Origin: Ignavibacteriales bacterium
GTDB lineage: Bacteria; Bacteroidota; Ignavibacteria; Ignavibacteriales; Ignavibacteriaceae
Direction: 5' to 3'
DNA: 64,000 nt
Assembly (NCBI GenBank): GCA_016714125.1
Contig: JADJNX010000001.1
Coordinates: 310,001 to 374,000, forward strand
Under the pieces are notes generated by a model. That model saw only the letters and a list, made by a program, of their open reading frames with translations, ran no database searches and had not been told where the DNA came from. The stretch's first letter is position 1, and each line of letters opens with the position of its first letter. Shown one piece after another: positions 22,101 to 30,245 of this stretch. The translations under genes and the position numbers were made by a program.

Positions 22101-22704
22101 CCATAACGAGAAGTCGTCCGCGGCTATCTTCCCACTCTTTTCCGGAGATTCTTTTTGAAGATATCTTTGAAGACTTCCAATTTACCTGCAAAATTCAGGT
22201 CTCTTTCAAGCTTTGCAACAGATGGGTCGTCGGAGTAACCAAGGGCACTGTCAAACATCTTTTAAAAGGCATAAGAATGTTTTTGTCACCTTCGCGGTAA
22301 GCATTATCGACAACACTGTCGATGTTGAAAAGGATTGTTTGAGTGGGGACACGAAGTGACATATTGATGTAACCCTCGAGCTCGAAGTCATTAACTTCGT
22401 TAAGGGTTTTCTCCTTAAAATAGTCGCCGAGTCTGATCCCTTCAACCTCTTTATTAGACAGCAACAGGGAGAGAATTTTAAGCAGGTGAGATTTACCTGT
22501 ACCGAAAAAACCGGAGAGCCAGACACCGGGATTTACAGGTTTGTCTTCGGTGTATCTGCCAAAAAACTTTAGTAAAACTTTTTGTATCTCTTCCGTAATA
22601 ACAAATTCCCTCATTTCATTCAGGAGATTTGTCTCATCGGCAACCTTAACAACACCTTCTATTCTTCTGGTAATATCTTGCGCAAAAAGTTCATGTATTT
22701 TCAT
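19150..22704 (-). CDS. brxC: BREX ATPase BrxC (frame-interrupted)
   Basis: About 1185 residues over five frame segments, the normal BrxC length. Walker A GFFGTGKSHLLK occurs near residue 70 and Walker B LIFLVDEIGQYI in the second segment; WLSGFFGTGKSH and LYILKYESGFKTTVKNLAVL are typical of BrxC. Frame changes fall near 22195, 20660, 19860 and 19330. The C-terminus, KPEIIYIQLRNLKSDYV, ends at 19150. BrxC is a large P-loop protein of the core defence complex with PglZ, PglX and BrxB. Start ATG 22704 is preceded by AAGGTGA, 22 bases after brxB. Confidence 0.93.
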
Positions 22705-22726
22705 TTATTCACCTTCATTTTAAATA

Positions 22727-23293
22727 TTATGGGTTAAAGGTTTTTCCACTTAGATTTATTGCCCTGTATGAATGCTCAGGCAGTTCACCAAAGAGCATCA
22801 GGCTCCAACCGTCGTAAGTACCAGGGAAGAAGAGGATGACGGGAAAATCCTTTACTTTCTGTTCCAAAGCGCCGATTAGTTGCTTTGCTCTGAGGAAGGG
22901 GTAACCTTCCCAAACCCCGAAAGAAGAAGGAGTGAGGCGGAGTTGCCGCTAATTTCATTAATCAACCTTGGGATGATCACTTTCTCAACATCAGCAACAT
23001 TACTGATATGTTTTACGATCTTATACTTATCACGTTTTGGCTCCACTTCAATTAGTTTATCAAAACTGCCATCCTCTTTTAACACTTCGACAGTAACATC
23101 GAAGAGGTCGCGGTGGAGCAGCGTAATACCTGATTTTGTGAGATTGGAAGCAAAACCTGCAATTTGCACGGAGATGTTTTCTTCCTGTTCTGCAGGATAA
23201 GCATAAAGATAGATGGGAAGGTGACCGGCAGCCAAAAGCTGATTTCAGGAGGTCACGGGTTGTTACATGTTTTAACAGTTCTTCAAAGTTCAT
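22727..23293 (-). CDS. brxB: BREX protein BrxB (DUF1788; frame-interrupted)
   Basis: About 189 residues, the expected size. The N-terminus MNFEELLKHVTTRDLLKSA joins, after a shift near 23235, to GHLPIYLYAYPAEQEENIS and FDVTVEVLKEDGSFDKLIEV; a second shift near 22905 leads into the terminal block VKDFPVILFFPGTYDGWSLM, a BrxB hallmark. BrxB is a small core component whose biochemical role is unresolved. Its ATG overlaps the end of brxA by 4 bases and it is followed closely by brxC. Confidence 0.9.
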
Positions 23294-23865
23294 TGAAGCA
23301 GCGCCCTTCTTGTTTCAGGATTCCGAAGTTCGGGCAGCGTTTCCATCTCATAAGACAGAAGTGGAGAGGTGACCAGCTCACCATTCAAGATGCCGGTTTC
23401 ACGCAGTATCTGAAATATAAATTCAGCAGCTCTGACAACCGACACTTCTCGCTTGTGGCGAAGTTCCTCATGCTGAAATCTGAGTTCCTCAATATATATT
23501 AGAAAGTGTTGTTTTACCAGTTCCCTGTTCCCCATTTGAACTCGATGGTAAACATATTCAGACATAAATTCACGAAAGACAGAGTAGATGTTGTAAATGG
23601 CTATCAGGTTTATGTATTTTGCACTGTCGGAGGAGGTATGTGTCATCAAATGAAGTGCCGCGGGTGAAAGAGTGATAAGGCGGCGTTTTATCTCGGAGTA
23701 GTCAGCATTAATGGTAGCAGGCTTGTTGCTCTGGAAAATATTTTGATCAAATACAACTCGCCGTACTTCACCCCAATCTCCTGTTTGTGTGAAGAGTTCT
23801 ACTACTCGTATCGTTCTTTTTAGCATCAATGGACGACTCAGCAGGCGGTGATATCCTGTACTCAA
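23290..23865 (-). CDS. brxA: BREX protein BrxA (DUF1819)
   Basis: 191 residues, uninterrupted. RPLMLKRTIRVVELF, GDWGEVRRVVFDQNIFQ and EIKRRLITLSP match the DUF1819 pattern; BrxA is a small DNA-binding-type BREX core protein and is the first gene of the island's transcription unit. The start is TTG at 23865, directly after an in-frame stop; no ATG gives the full conserved N-terminus, so a few upstream residues could be lost to a frameshift. The upstream 500 bases carry intergenic repeats rather than a clear promoter. Confidence 0.88.
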   Translation of the reverse strand: MSTGYHRLLSRPLMLKRTIRVVELFTQTGDWGEVRRVVFDQNIFQSNKPATINADYSEIKRRLITLSPAALHLMTHTSSDSAKYINLIAIYNIYSVFREFMSEYVYHRVQMGNRELVKQHFLIYIEELRFQHEELRHKREVSVVRAAEFIFQILRETGILNGELVTSPLLSYEMETLPELRNPETRRALLQ

Positions 23866-23944
23866 AATTCTTTAGTTTCTTTGTTAATCGAGAGTGAAAA
23901 TTAGGAAATTTTCTCCATTTGAACAAACGGTTTTTTGTGGGGAT

Positions 23945-24310
23945 TTTGGAGTTGAACCGCGAAGGTCGCAAAGAACGCAAAGGGGAGATTTTAAGACCTC
24001 ACCCCCTAACCCCCTCTCCTAAAATTAGAGGGGGAATGCATCGCGGAAATTGATCGTTGCTACGAACATGCCACTCGCCAAGGCGAGTTCGCTATTTCTT
24101 CCGCGTAACTCCGTTTAATCTGCGTGTATCTGCGTCCCCTCTTACGTTTATCATATTGCAGACGGCAATCGGGACGATTACCACTCCTCACACTTACGCT
24201 AAAATTCCCTCCCCAGTAATCCGTTTAATCTGCATGTACCTGTCCGCCGTGGTGGATATGCGTCCCCTTAAATTGTTGGATTATTGCATTTTGGATTATT
24301 CCATTATCGA
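23945..24310. repeat. Cluster of dispersed intergenic repeats at the right edge of the BREX island
   Basis: Three repeat types are visible. 23996-24037 starts ACCTCACCCCC and folds into an 8-base-pair hairpin (CCCCCTCT/AGAGGGGG). 24104-24140 and 24221-24260 share the core CCGTTTAATCTGC. 24165-24185 contains ACGGCAATCGGGACG, whose reverse complement recurs near 52950. 23952-23982 holds a GAACCGCGAAGGTCGCAAAG string that looks repetitive. Similar hairpin and core units lie at 41525-41640. I see no gene here. Short intergenic repeats of this kind are often miniature mobile elements. Confidence 0.7.
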
Positions 24311-24446
24311 ATATCAGGAACTTTTAAAATTTTATCATTGTATAAAAATTAATATATTTGCGGTTATATTCATTTAAGAATATATTGTATCTCGCAATTC
24401 ATTGTATTCCAGTTTTAATCAATCACTAATCATATAGGAACAAGCC

Positions 24447-24794
24447 ATGAAAAAAAATGCAATCAAGAATTTTGTGCAAATCTTTTTGGTGTTAATCACC
24501 CTGACTTCAGTAACTTTTGGGCAAGATGCCGGGAAGATAAAGGGAAAAGTGATAGAAAACGAAACCGACGCTCCATTGGAATATGCAACCGTGACAATTA
24601 TTAGCAGCAGTGGGATCATTATGGGTGGTACCAAGACTGATTATGACGGTTTCTTCAATTTCACCGATCCCGTCGGGCACATACACTATCAGGATTAGTT
24701 ATGCCGGTGTATCGATGGAGGTTAAAGACGTGAAAGTGAGCAGTAAAAAACAACAACAGTAGATGAGATAAGGTTTTCTTTTGGCAGTGAATAG
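24447..24794 (+). CDS. Small secreted carboxypeptidase-regulatory-like domain protein (frame-interrupted)
   Basis: About 115 residues after joining frames. A signal peptide (MKKNAIKNFVQIFLVLITLT... ending before QDAGK) is followed by one CarboxypepD_reg-like beta-sandwich: GKIKGKVIENETDAPLEYAT and TKTDYDGFFNFTD, then, past shifts near 24673 and 24753, IPSGTYTIRISYAGVSMEV and VDEIRFSFGSE. These domains normally sit at the N-terminus of TonB-dependent receptors or other exported proteins; here it stands alone. Both shifts fall at or near short homopolymers. It is convergent with ftsZ, separated by a terminator hairpin. Function unknown. Confidence 0.75.
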
Positions 24795-24806
24795 TAATTA
24801 AAAATG

Positions 24807-24843
24807 TTTGGAACGGTACGCCGGCTGATGCGTACCGTCCAAA
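24807..24843 (-). terminator. Intrinsic terminator of the dcw operon
   Basis: A strong stem pairs TTTGG plus ACGGTACGC with GCGTACCGT plus CCAAA, with one bulged base and an 8-base loop. On the minus strand it is followed by CATTTTTAATT, so it should terminate transcripts leaving ftsZ. It lies between the convergent 24447 gene and ftsZ. Confidence 0.85.
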
Positions 24844-24871
24844 CGGAGGTATTTAGTGTGTAAGGTCCGAA

Positions 24872-26193
24872 TTAATCCATGATCATTCTTAGGAATGATG
24901 CACTTTGATCATCATCTTCTTCCTTTGCTACACTGTTGGGGTTACTCTTGAATTTCAAAGAATTAACATTGTCTTGTTTTGAATCTTTGAAATCAAACGC
25001 TTTTTGCTCCGATACATGTGAATCGGATCCATGGGTTGCTCTTAATTGCTCTCTGAGAAAAGCTGGAGTATCAGTATCATGTAGATTGAGGTCAGTTCTG
25101 ATTGGGAATGGTGGAGTAACAGCCTGTGCTTCGGCAGCTGCGCTGTGAGAATATGATCCTGCCACTGACTGAGTTGGCTGCTGTTTTTCCACAGGTTTCT
25201 CTGTCGGAATTGGACGGGCAGTTGCTTTTGAATGGTCAAATCCGGTTGCAATAACTGTGAAAGAGAGATAATCTTTCATTTCTTCTTTTTGAACCAATCC
25301 AAATATAACATTGGCATCTTCTCCGGCTGCTTCCTGAATTGTTGCCATTCCATCCTCAATTTCATGCATCGCAAGATTTGTTGAAGCGGTTATGTTAACC
25401 AACATCGACTTGGCACCGCGGATATCCATACCTTCAAGGAGAGGACTTGATATTGCCTTTTGTGCAGCTTCAATTGCTCTGTTTTCGCCTGTGGCGGTTC
25501 CTGTTCCCATCAGGGCCAGTCCACTTGCTTGCATAACTGTTCTTACGTCAGCAAAATCGCAGTTGATTTTCCTTCAAAGGTGATCACTTCTGCGATACCT
25601 TTTGTTGCTTCATAAAGAATTTCATTTGGTTTGTCAAAACCTGAAAATGCAGGAGCATCTTTGTGGAGCAGATCGTGAAGTTTAGCGTTTTGAACGATAA
25701 TTAAACTGTCAACATACTTCTTCACTTCCTGAATTCCTGCCTCGGCATTTTTCATTCTGTTTGGACCTTCATATCTGAAGGGTTTGGTAACAATTGCAAC
25801 TACAAGAGAGCCGTTTTGTTTTGCGATCTGTGCTACGATTGGAGCGGCACCCGTTCCGGTACCTCCACCCATGCCTACGGTGATAAATACCATATCGGCA
25901 CCCGTGAGCACTTCTTCAATTCTGGCACGATCTTCCTCCGCGGCAGCTTTTCCAATTTCTGGATTAGCTCCTGCTCCAAGACCTTTTGTTATTTTTGTTC
26001 CGATTGTAATCTTCTTTGAAGCAAGATTCGAATCGAGACATTGGGCATCGGTGTTGATAGCAATAAACTCAACTCCATCAAGACCTTGAGTGATCATCGA
26101 GTTTACTGCGTTACAGCCTCCACCACCAACACCTACAACTTTAAGGTTGGCGCGTAAGATTTGTTTTGGTTGTTCCAATGTTGCAAAGGACAT
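24872..26193 (-). CDS. ftsZ: Cell division GTPase FtsZ (one frameshift)
   Basis: About 440 residues. The GTP-binding glycines GVGGGGCNAVNSM (residues 21-33), NTDAQ and the tubulin signature GGGTGTG (109-115) are intact. The frame is lost near 25548 in an AAAA run; adding one A gives EGKINCDFADVRTVM, the conserved T7-loop region with the catalytic Asp. A variable linker of about 100 residues follows. TPAFLREQ, resembling the usual C-terminal peptide, lies about 60 residues before the end, and the protein finishes SFLRMIMD. FtsZ polymerises into the division ring. Since ftsZ is essential, the frameshift is almost certainly a sequence error. It is the last gene of the dcw cluster. Confidence 0.97.
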
Positions 26194-26206
26194 AATACCT
26201 CCAGTA

Positions 26207-26794
26207 TTACTTAATATTTGATTCAGCCTGTTTTAAATTTTTAACTAATGAATTGATTATCTCATCCAACAATTCACTGTTCGATTTTTCCTCGTTTGCT
26301 TGCAGCGAGAAATTATTTATTTCTTTCTCGATTAAATAAAACCTGTAACGGTTTTTTAAAAAATAGTTGATGTTTTCATTTGCAATTTTCTCATCATGAG
26401 AGTCATAATTATTCATATTAACCGCGATAAAACTCGGATCACAATCGGACCTTCCCGCTGATTGAGCAAGTATGGGTGTAATTGCAAGCGATAATGGATC
26501 ACTCAGCGAGAAGAGGACAAAAAGATTTTTTGTGCCACTTATCAGATAAGTGATAGCTTTTTCCAAATTATCAAATTCCGTTTGATTCAAATAAAGAATC
26601 GTTTCATCGATGTAAAAATCTCTGATCCCCTCGTTAACTATCAGCTTTTTCCCCGATGAATATTGTTTCAATTCTTCTTCATCGGTTCCAACAAAGACGA
26701 TCTGTGTGTCCTTTTCCAACAATGAAGGCATCTTCTCGATTAAGACAGAGAGTGAATTTCCCAGAACAAACAATACAGGATGTTTATAAGTCAT
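26207..26794 (-). CDS. FtsZ-like half protein lacking GTP-binding motifs
   Basis: 195 residues, intact, between ftsA and ftsZ. By eye it aligns with the FtsZ GTPase domain along most of its length: IVFVGTDEEELKQYSSGKKL (31-50) with the FtsZ segment around FIAINTDAQCLDSNLASKKI, and NLFVLFSLSDPLSLAITPIL (90-109) with the FtsZ segment containing the GGGTGTG signature and AAPIVAQ. The signature is replaced by SLSDPLSL and the first glycine loop by VLGNSLSVL, so GTP binding is not expected. There is no C-terminal FtsZ domain or T7 loop; a charged helix of about 30 residues ends the protein. It overlaps ftsA by 11 bases and precedes ftsZ by 13. I infer an FtsZ paralogue that modulates assembly; no named family is recognised. 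Confidence 0.7.
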   Translation of the reverse strand: MTYKHPVLFVLGNSLSVLIEKMPSLLEKDTQIVFVGTDEEELKQYSSGKKLIVNEGIRDFYIDETILYLNQTEFDNLEKAITYLISGTKNLFVLFSLSDPLSLAITPILAQSAGRSDCDPSFIAVNMNNYDSHDEKIANENINYFLKNRYRFYLIEKEINNFSLQANEEKSNSELLDEIINSLVKNLKQAESNIK

Positions 26795-28100
26795 CGTATT
26801 GAGCCCTGATTTTAAGGAGAAAATCTTTTATAGGCGATGACTTCGACTTCGATTTTTTCCCTTCTGACTTTTCACTTTTTGTTTTGTCAGTCGATTTTCC
26901 TCGTCTCCAGAATGTACCTTTAGGTTTTTCTTCCTCTTCGTTATCAGCGAGATAATCTTCTTCGAGTGGTAATAGTAAACCCAAAGCAGTTGCGTATTCC
27001 GGTTTTGAGAGTTCGCCAATGCTTCCTTCAAAATGTTCTTCTGCGGGTAAACCCACTCTCGCCGGAACTCCAAAAACCTTTTCTGCCAGATCTGTAATAC
27101 CTTTAAGAAGTGCTCCACCGCCTGTGATTACCAATCCTGCACGAACTTTTTTCTTCACATCCGATTTTTCAAGTTCTATGTTGATGATCTCGAAGAGCTC
27201 TTCAACCCGGCTGCGGATAATCTGAGTTAACAAACTGATGGGTATCCTTGTACTTGGACGGGATCCAACACCTTTAACTGTGATAGTATCATCTTTTACG
27301 ATTGCAGCTTCAGTTGCATACCCATAATTGGTTTTAAGTTGTTCTGCATCCTCGGTAATAACATTTAAAGTCTCTTTAATATCATTTGTTATCCTGTTGC
27401 CTGCTATTCCATAAACTCTTGAGTATCTTATGGCATTTCCCTGGTAGATAAGCACATCTGTTGTTCCACCCCCAATATCAAGTAACAGAACACCAAGATC
27501 TTTTTCAGCATTTTCGAGGACAGCGGCAGCCGAAGCAAGAGATTGAAGTTTAAGATCCCCTACTTCATATCCACCCCTTTTAACGGATTTTTGGATATTC
27601 TGAATTGCTGTGCCCGAAGCCATAACCACATGATTTGAGGCTTCAATTCTTGAACAGGCAACTCCCAAAGGATTTGTTACAACGCCCTGACGGTCAACAA
27701 AAAACTCTTCATGAAGAATGTGCAGAATTTTCATGTCCTTCGAAAACTGGATACTTCTCATATCCTCTTTAAGTTTACGAAGGTCAGCCATCGTAACTTC
27801 CTGCTCTTCGTTGGTAATGGTCACGTAATTTCTTGACCTGATACTGCTGATATTCTCGCCTGAAACACCTGCAATTACTTCTGTAACCTTAACTCCGGCT
27901 TGTGCTTCAGCTTCTGTAAGTGCGGCTTTTACCGAGTTTGCTGTGTCAATGATATTACTAACTTCACCACGAACGAGCCCTGTGCTCGGAGCTTGCCCCA
28001 CTCCAAGAATCTTAAACTTATTCTTGCCGGTTTTTTCTGCTATAACAGCGCAGACCTTCGTGGAGCCGATATCAAGTCCGGTTATTATCTCGTTTTTCAT
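26784..28100 (-). CDS. ftsA: Cell division protein FtsA
   Basis: 438 residues, intact. The actin-fold phosphate loops are TGLDIGSTKVCAVIAE at the N-terminus and VLLLDIGGGTTDVLIY near residue 205, and LVITGGGALLKGI near residue 325 is the adenosine motif. The C-terminus has a long Lys/Ser-rich spacer and then IKDFLLKIRAQYDDL, an amphipathic membrane-targeting helix. FtsA tethers FtsZ to the membrane and recruits later division proteins. The start overlaps ftsQ by 29 bases and the end overlaps the FtsZ-like gene by 11. Confidence 0.96.
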   Translation of the reverse strand: MKNEIITGLDIGSTKVCAVIAEKTGKNKFKILGVGQAPSTGLVRGEVSNIIDTANSVKAALTEAEAQAGVKVTEVIAGVSGENISSIRSRNYVTITNEEQEVTMADLRKLKEDMRSIQFSKDMKILHILHEEFFVDRQGVVTNPLGVACSRIEASNHVVMASGTAIQNIQKSVKRGGYEVGDLKLQSLASAAAVLENAEKDLGVLLLDIGGGTTDVLIYQGNAIRYSRVYGIAGNRITNDIKETLNVITEDAEQLKTNYGYATEAAIVKDDTITVKGVGSRPSTRIPISLLTQIIRSRVEELFEIINIELEKSDVKKKVRAGLVITGGGALLKGITDLAEKVFGVPARVGLPAEEHFEGSIGELSKPEYATALGLLLPLEEDYLADNEEEEKPKGTFWRRGKSTDKTKSEKSEGKKSKSKSSPIKDFLLKIRAQYDDL

Positions 28101-28851
28101 CTTTTCTTTCCAATTTCTTGTGTCCCATATAGATTTTGCCGGAATACCTCAGATCGATATATTCCACATCGTTGTTTAACTCCAGTTGTTTACCCATCTC
28201 TCTGATTTCTCTGAGAAGAAGCATCTGTTCGGCAATTCCTTTGCCTGAACAAATGACGGGAGGTTTCATATCGGAGAAAACGAGGATGATATCACCACCT
28301 TGACGGAGATCGATTTCCGAGAGATTGGCAGCGATTTCGCCGCCTAAAATTTTGCATGCCCGCGCAATTTTGTAGCCCGGGAGCACAGTTGAATCCTGAA
28401 ATGTTCTAAAATATTTAACACTGTTTAATCGTGTATTTCTAATCACTGGATAATCAAAATTTTTCAACTCCTTCATAACAGGCAACAATTCAAGTTGATT
28501 GCTCAGAAGCGAAAGTTTTTCTCCTGAAAAAATTGAAGCAATAATCTCTTTTTCCATGATTTCAATTTTTACAACTCCACCGTCACCAAACCTCATCTCA
28601 AGCTTTTTGATATAAGGATGATTTAACATCCTGTCATAAAGGACATTAATCTCAGGATACTCCCCTTTTTCAGGGACGGCACGGACAAATTTTATATAAT
28701 CTTCAGCAGTAAGCAGGTTTGCCCCTTTAATCTCATATCCCGTAACCTTCTGCTGAATTTCTTCTTTAAAGAAGAAACCGGGCAGAGCCGTGGTGCCGGC
28801 TGCAAGGAGTACGAGGAGTATAAGTGCGGGAATAATCCTGCTTTTTTTCAT
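28072..28851 (-). CDS. ftsQ: Cell division protein FtsQ
   Basis: 259 residues. A short basic N-terminus and one membrane helix (about residues 5-28) precede a POTRA-like domain (VTGYEIKGANLLTAEDYIKF) and the FtsQ beta domain, with ILGGEIAANLSEIDLRQGG and VEYIDLRYSGKIYM. FtsQ is the bitopic scaffold of the FtsQBL divisome subcomplex. Sequence conservation in this family is low, so position between murC and ftsA is the main support. It starts 3 bases after murC and overlaps ftsA. Confidence 0.9.
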   Translation of the reverse strand: MKKSRIIPALILLVLLAAGTTALPGFFFKEEIQQKVTGYEIKGANLLTAEDYIKFVRAVPEKGEYPEINVLYDRMLNHPYIKKLEMRFGDGGVVKIEIMEKEIIASIFSGEKLSLLSNQLELLPVMKELKNFDYPVIRNTRLNSVKYFRTFQDSTVLPGYKIARACKILGGEIAANLSEIDLRQGGDIILVFSDMKPPVICSGKGIAEQMLLLREIREMGKQLELNNDVEYIDLRYSGKIYMGHKKLERKDEKRDNNRT

Positions 28852-28854
28852 AAC

Positions 28855-30237
28855 TTACTTTTTCTCTGAAGTGTAGAGTTCAACAAATTTTTCGCCATAT
28901 TTCCAGATATCACCGGCTCCAAGAGTAACAATGATATCACCCGGTTCAGTGATCTTTAAAAGGGTTGCCGGAACATCCTCTTTGTTTGGGACGAAAATGA
29001 CATTTTTGTGTCCCATCTTTCGTGCCGCTTCAGCAACAAGTGCACCCGAGATTCCTTCAATTGGTTCTTCTCTCGCAGGGTAGATATCAGTACAGATGAA
29101 GACATCCGAATTGAGGAAAGACCGTCCAAATTCCTGATAAAAATCTCTTGTTCTGGAGTAGAGGTGCGGTTGGAAAACTGATACCAGTCTTCTCTGCCAT
29201 CCTGCTCTAATTCCTGATAGTGTCGCTGTTGTTTCTGTAGGGTGATGTCCATAGTCGTCAACCACCATAATTTCTTTGTCATATTTTACTTCAAATCTTC
29301 TGTAAACACCACTAAAGCGTTCCAGAGCAAATTTAATTGTTTCAAATGGTACCTTTAACTCAAGTGCGATTGTAACCGCCACGAGTGAATTTTTCACATT
29401 ATGAAGTCCGGGAACTCCGATGGTAATATCACCCAAAGTCTTGCCGTTATAAACAACTGAGTATTTCGTTTTATATCCGTCATAAACAATATTCACAGCT
29501 CTTAAATCGGCTTGTGGAGATACTCCATAAGTGATGATTCTCTTATTGATAAATGGTCTAATATCAAGCAGAGCGGGCTCATCCATGCAGAGGACAACAA
29601 ATCCGTAGAATGGTACTTTGTTGGCAAACTCAATAAATGCTTCTTTTATGTCATCAAGATCACGGTAGGTGTCGAGATGCTCCCTTTCAAGGGTTGTAAT
29701 CGCGGCGATTGCCGGCATCAGTTTCAAAAAAGTTCTGTCAAATTCATCAGCTTCAACAACAATAAAATCTCCGTGTCCAAGTCTTGCGTTTGTGCCACCA
29801 AGACTTGAAAGTTTCCCGCCCACTATGATAGTCGGGTCGATTCCTGCCTCAGTTAAAACAAGTCCCGTCATCGAAGTGGTCGTGGTTTTGCCGTGAGTGC
29901 CTGCGATGCCAATCCCATATTTCTGCATTCTCATCGTTTCAGCCAACATTTCCGATCTTTTGATCACAGGAATGTTTCTGGAGATTGCTTCCATTACCTC
30001 AGAATTTGATTCAATAACTGCGGATGAATAAACCACAACATCTACATCTTTAATATTTTCTGCACTGTGTCCCTCATAAACGGTAGCACCAATCGATTCG
30101 AGTCTTTCGGTGGTGTCAGATCTGTTTTTATCAGAACCTGAAACCTTAAAACCTTTGGATATCAGAATTTCAGCAATACTGCTCATTCCTATACCACCAA
30201 TTCCAACAAAATGTACTTTAGTAAATTTTGAAAACAT
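28855..30237 (-). CDS. murC: UDP-N-acetylmuramate--L-alanine ligase
   Basis: 460 residues, intact. VHFVGIGGIGMSSIAEIL is the N-terminal UDP-binding loop, GIAGTHGKTTTTSM the ATP P-loop (about residue 115), LEREHLDTYRDL the carbamate-Lys region and VDDYGHHPTE the C-terminal domain signature. MurC adds L-alanine to UDP-MurNAc, the first step of the peptide stem. It follows murG by 8 bases. Confidence 0.98.
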   Translation of the reverse strand: MFSKFTKVHFVGIGGIGMSSIAEILISKGFKVSGSDKNRSDTTERLESIGATVYEGHSAENIKDVDVVVYSSAVIESNSEVMEAISRNIPVIKRSEMLAETMRMQKYGIGIAGTHGKTTTTSMTGLVLTEAGIDPTIIVGGKLSSLGGTNARLGHGDFIVVEADEFDRTFLKLMPAIAAITTLEREHLDTYRDLDDIKEAFIEFANKVPFYGFVVLCMDEPALLDIRPFINKRIITYGVSPQADLRAVNIVYDGYKTKYSVVYNGKTLGDITIGVPGLHNVKNSLVAVTIALELKVPFETIKFALERFSGVYRRFEVKYDKEIMVVDDYGHHPTETTATLSGIRAGWQRRLVSVFQPHLYSRTRDFYQEFGRSFLNSDVFICTDIYPAREEPIEGISGALVAEAARKMGHKNVIFVPNKEDVPATLLKITEPGDIIVTLGAGDIWKYGEKFVELYTSEKK

Positions 30238-30245
30238 CTAATCCT

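Noticed and set aside
23768..23980. Longer alternative N-terminus for brxA in another frame
   Set aside because: RPLMLKRTIRVVELF, continuous in the TTG 23865 frame, fits DUF1819; the other frame does not contribute conserved residues.
23945..24310. CRISPR array
   Set aside because: The repeats are few, unequal and irregularly spaced, with no cas genes nearby.
24872..26193. Treating ftsZ and other split genes as pseudogenes
   Set aside because: They are essential or intact apart from one-base indels that restore family motifs, so sequence error is the better explanation.
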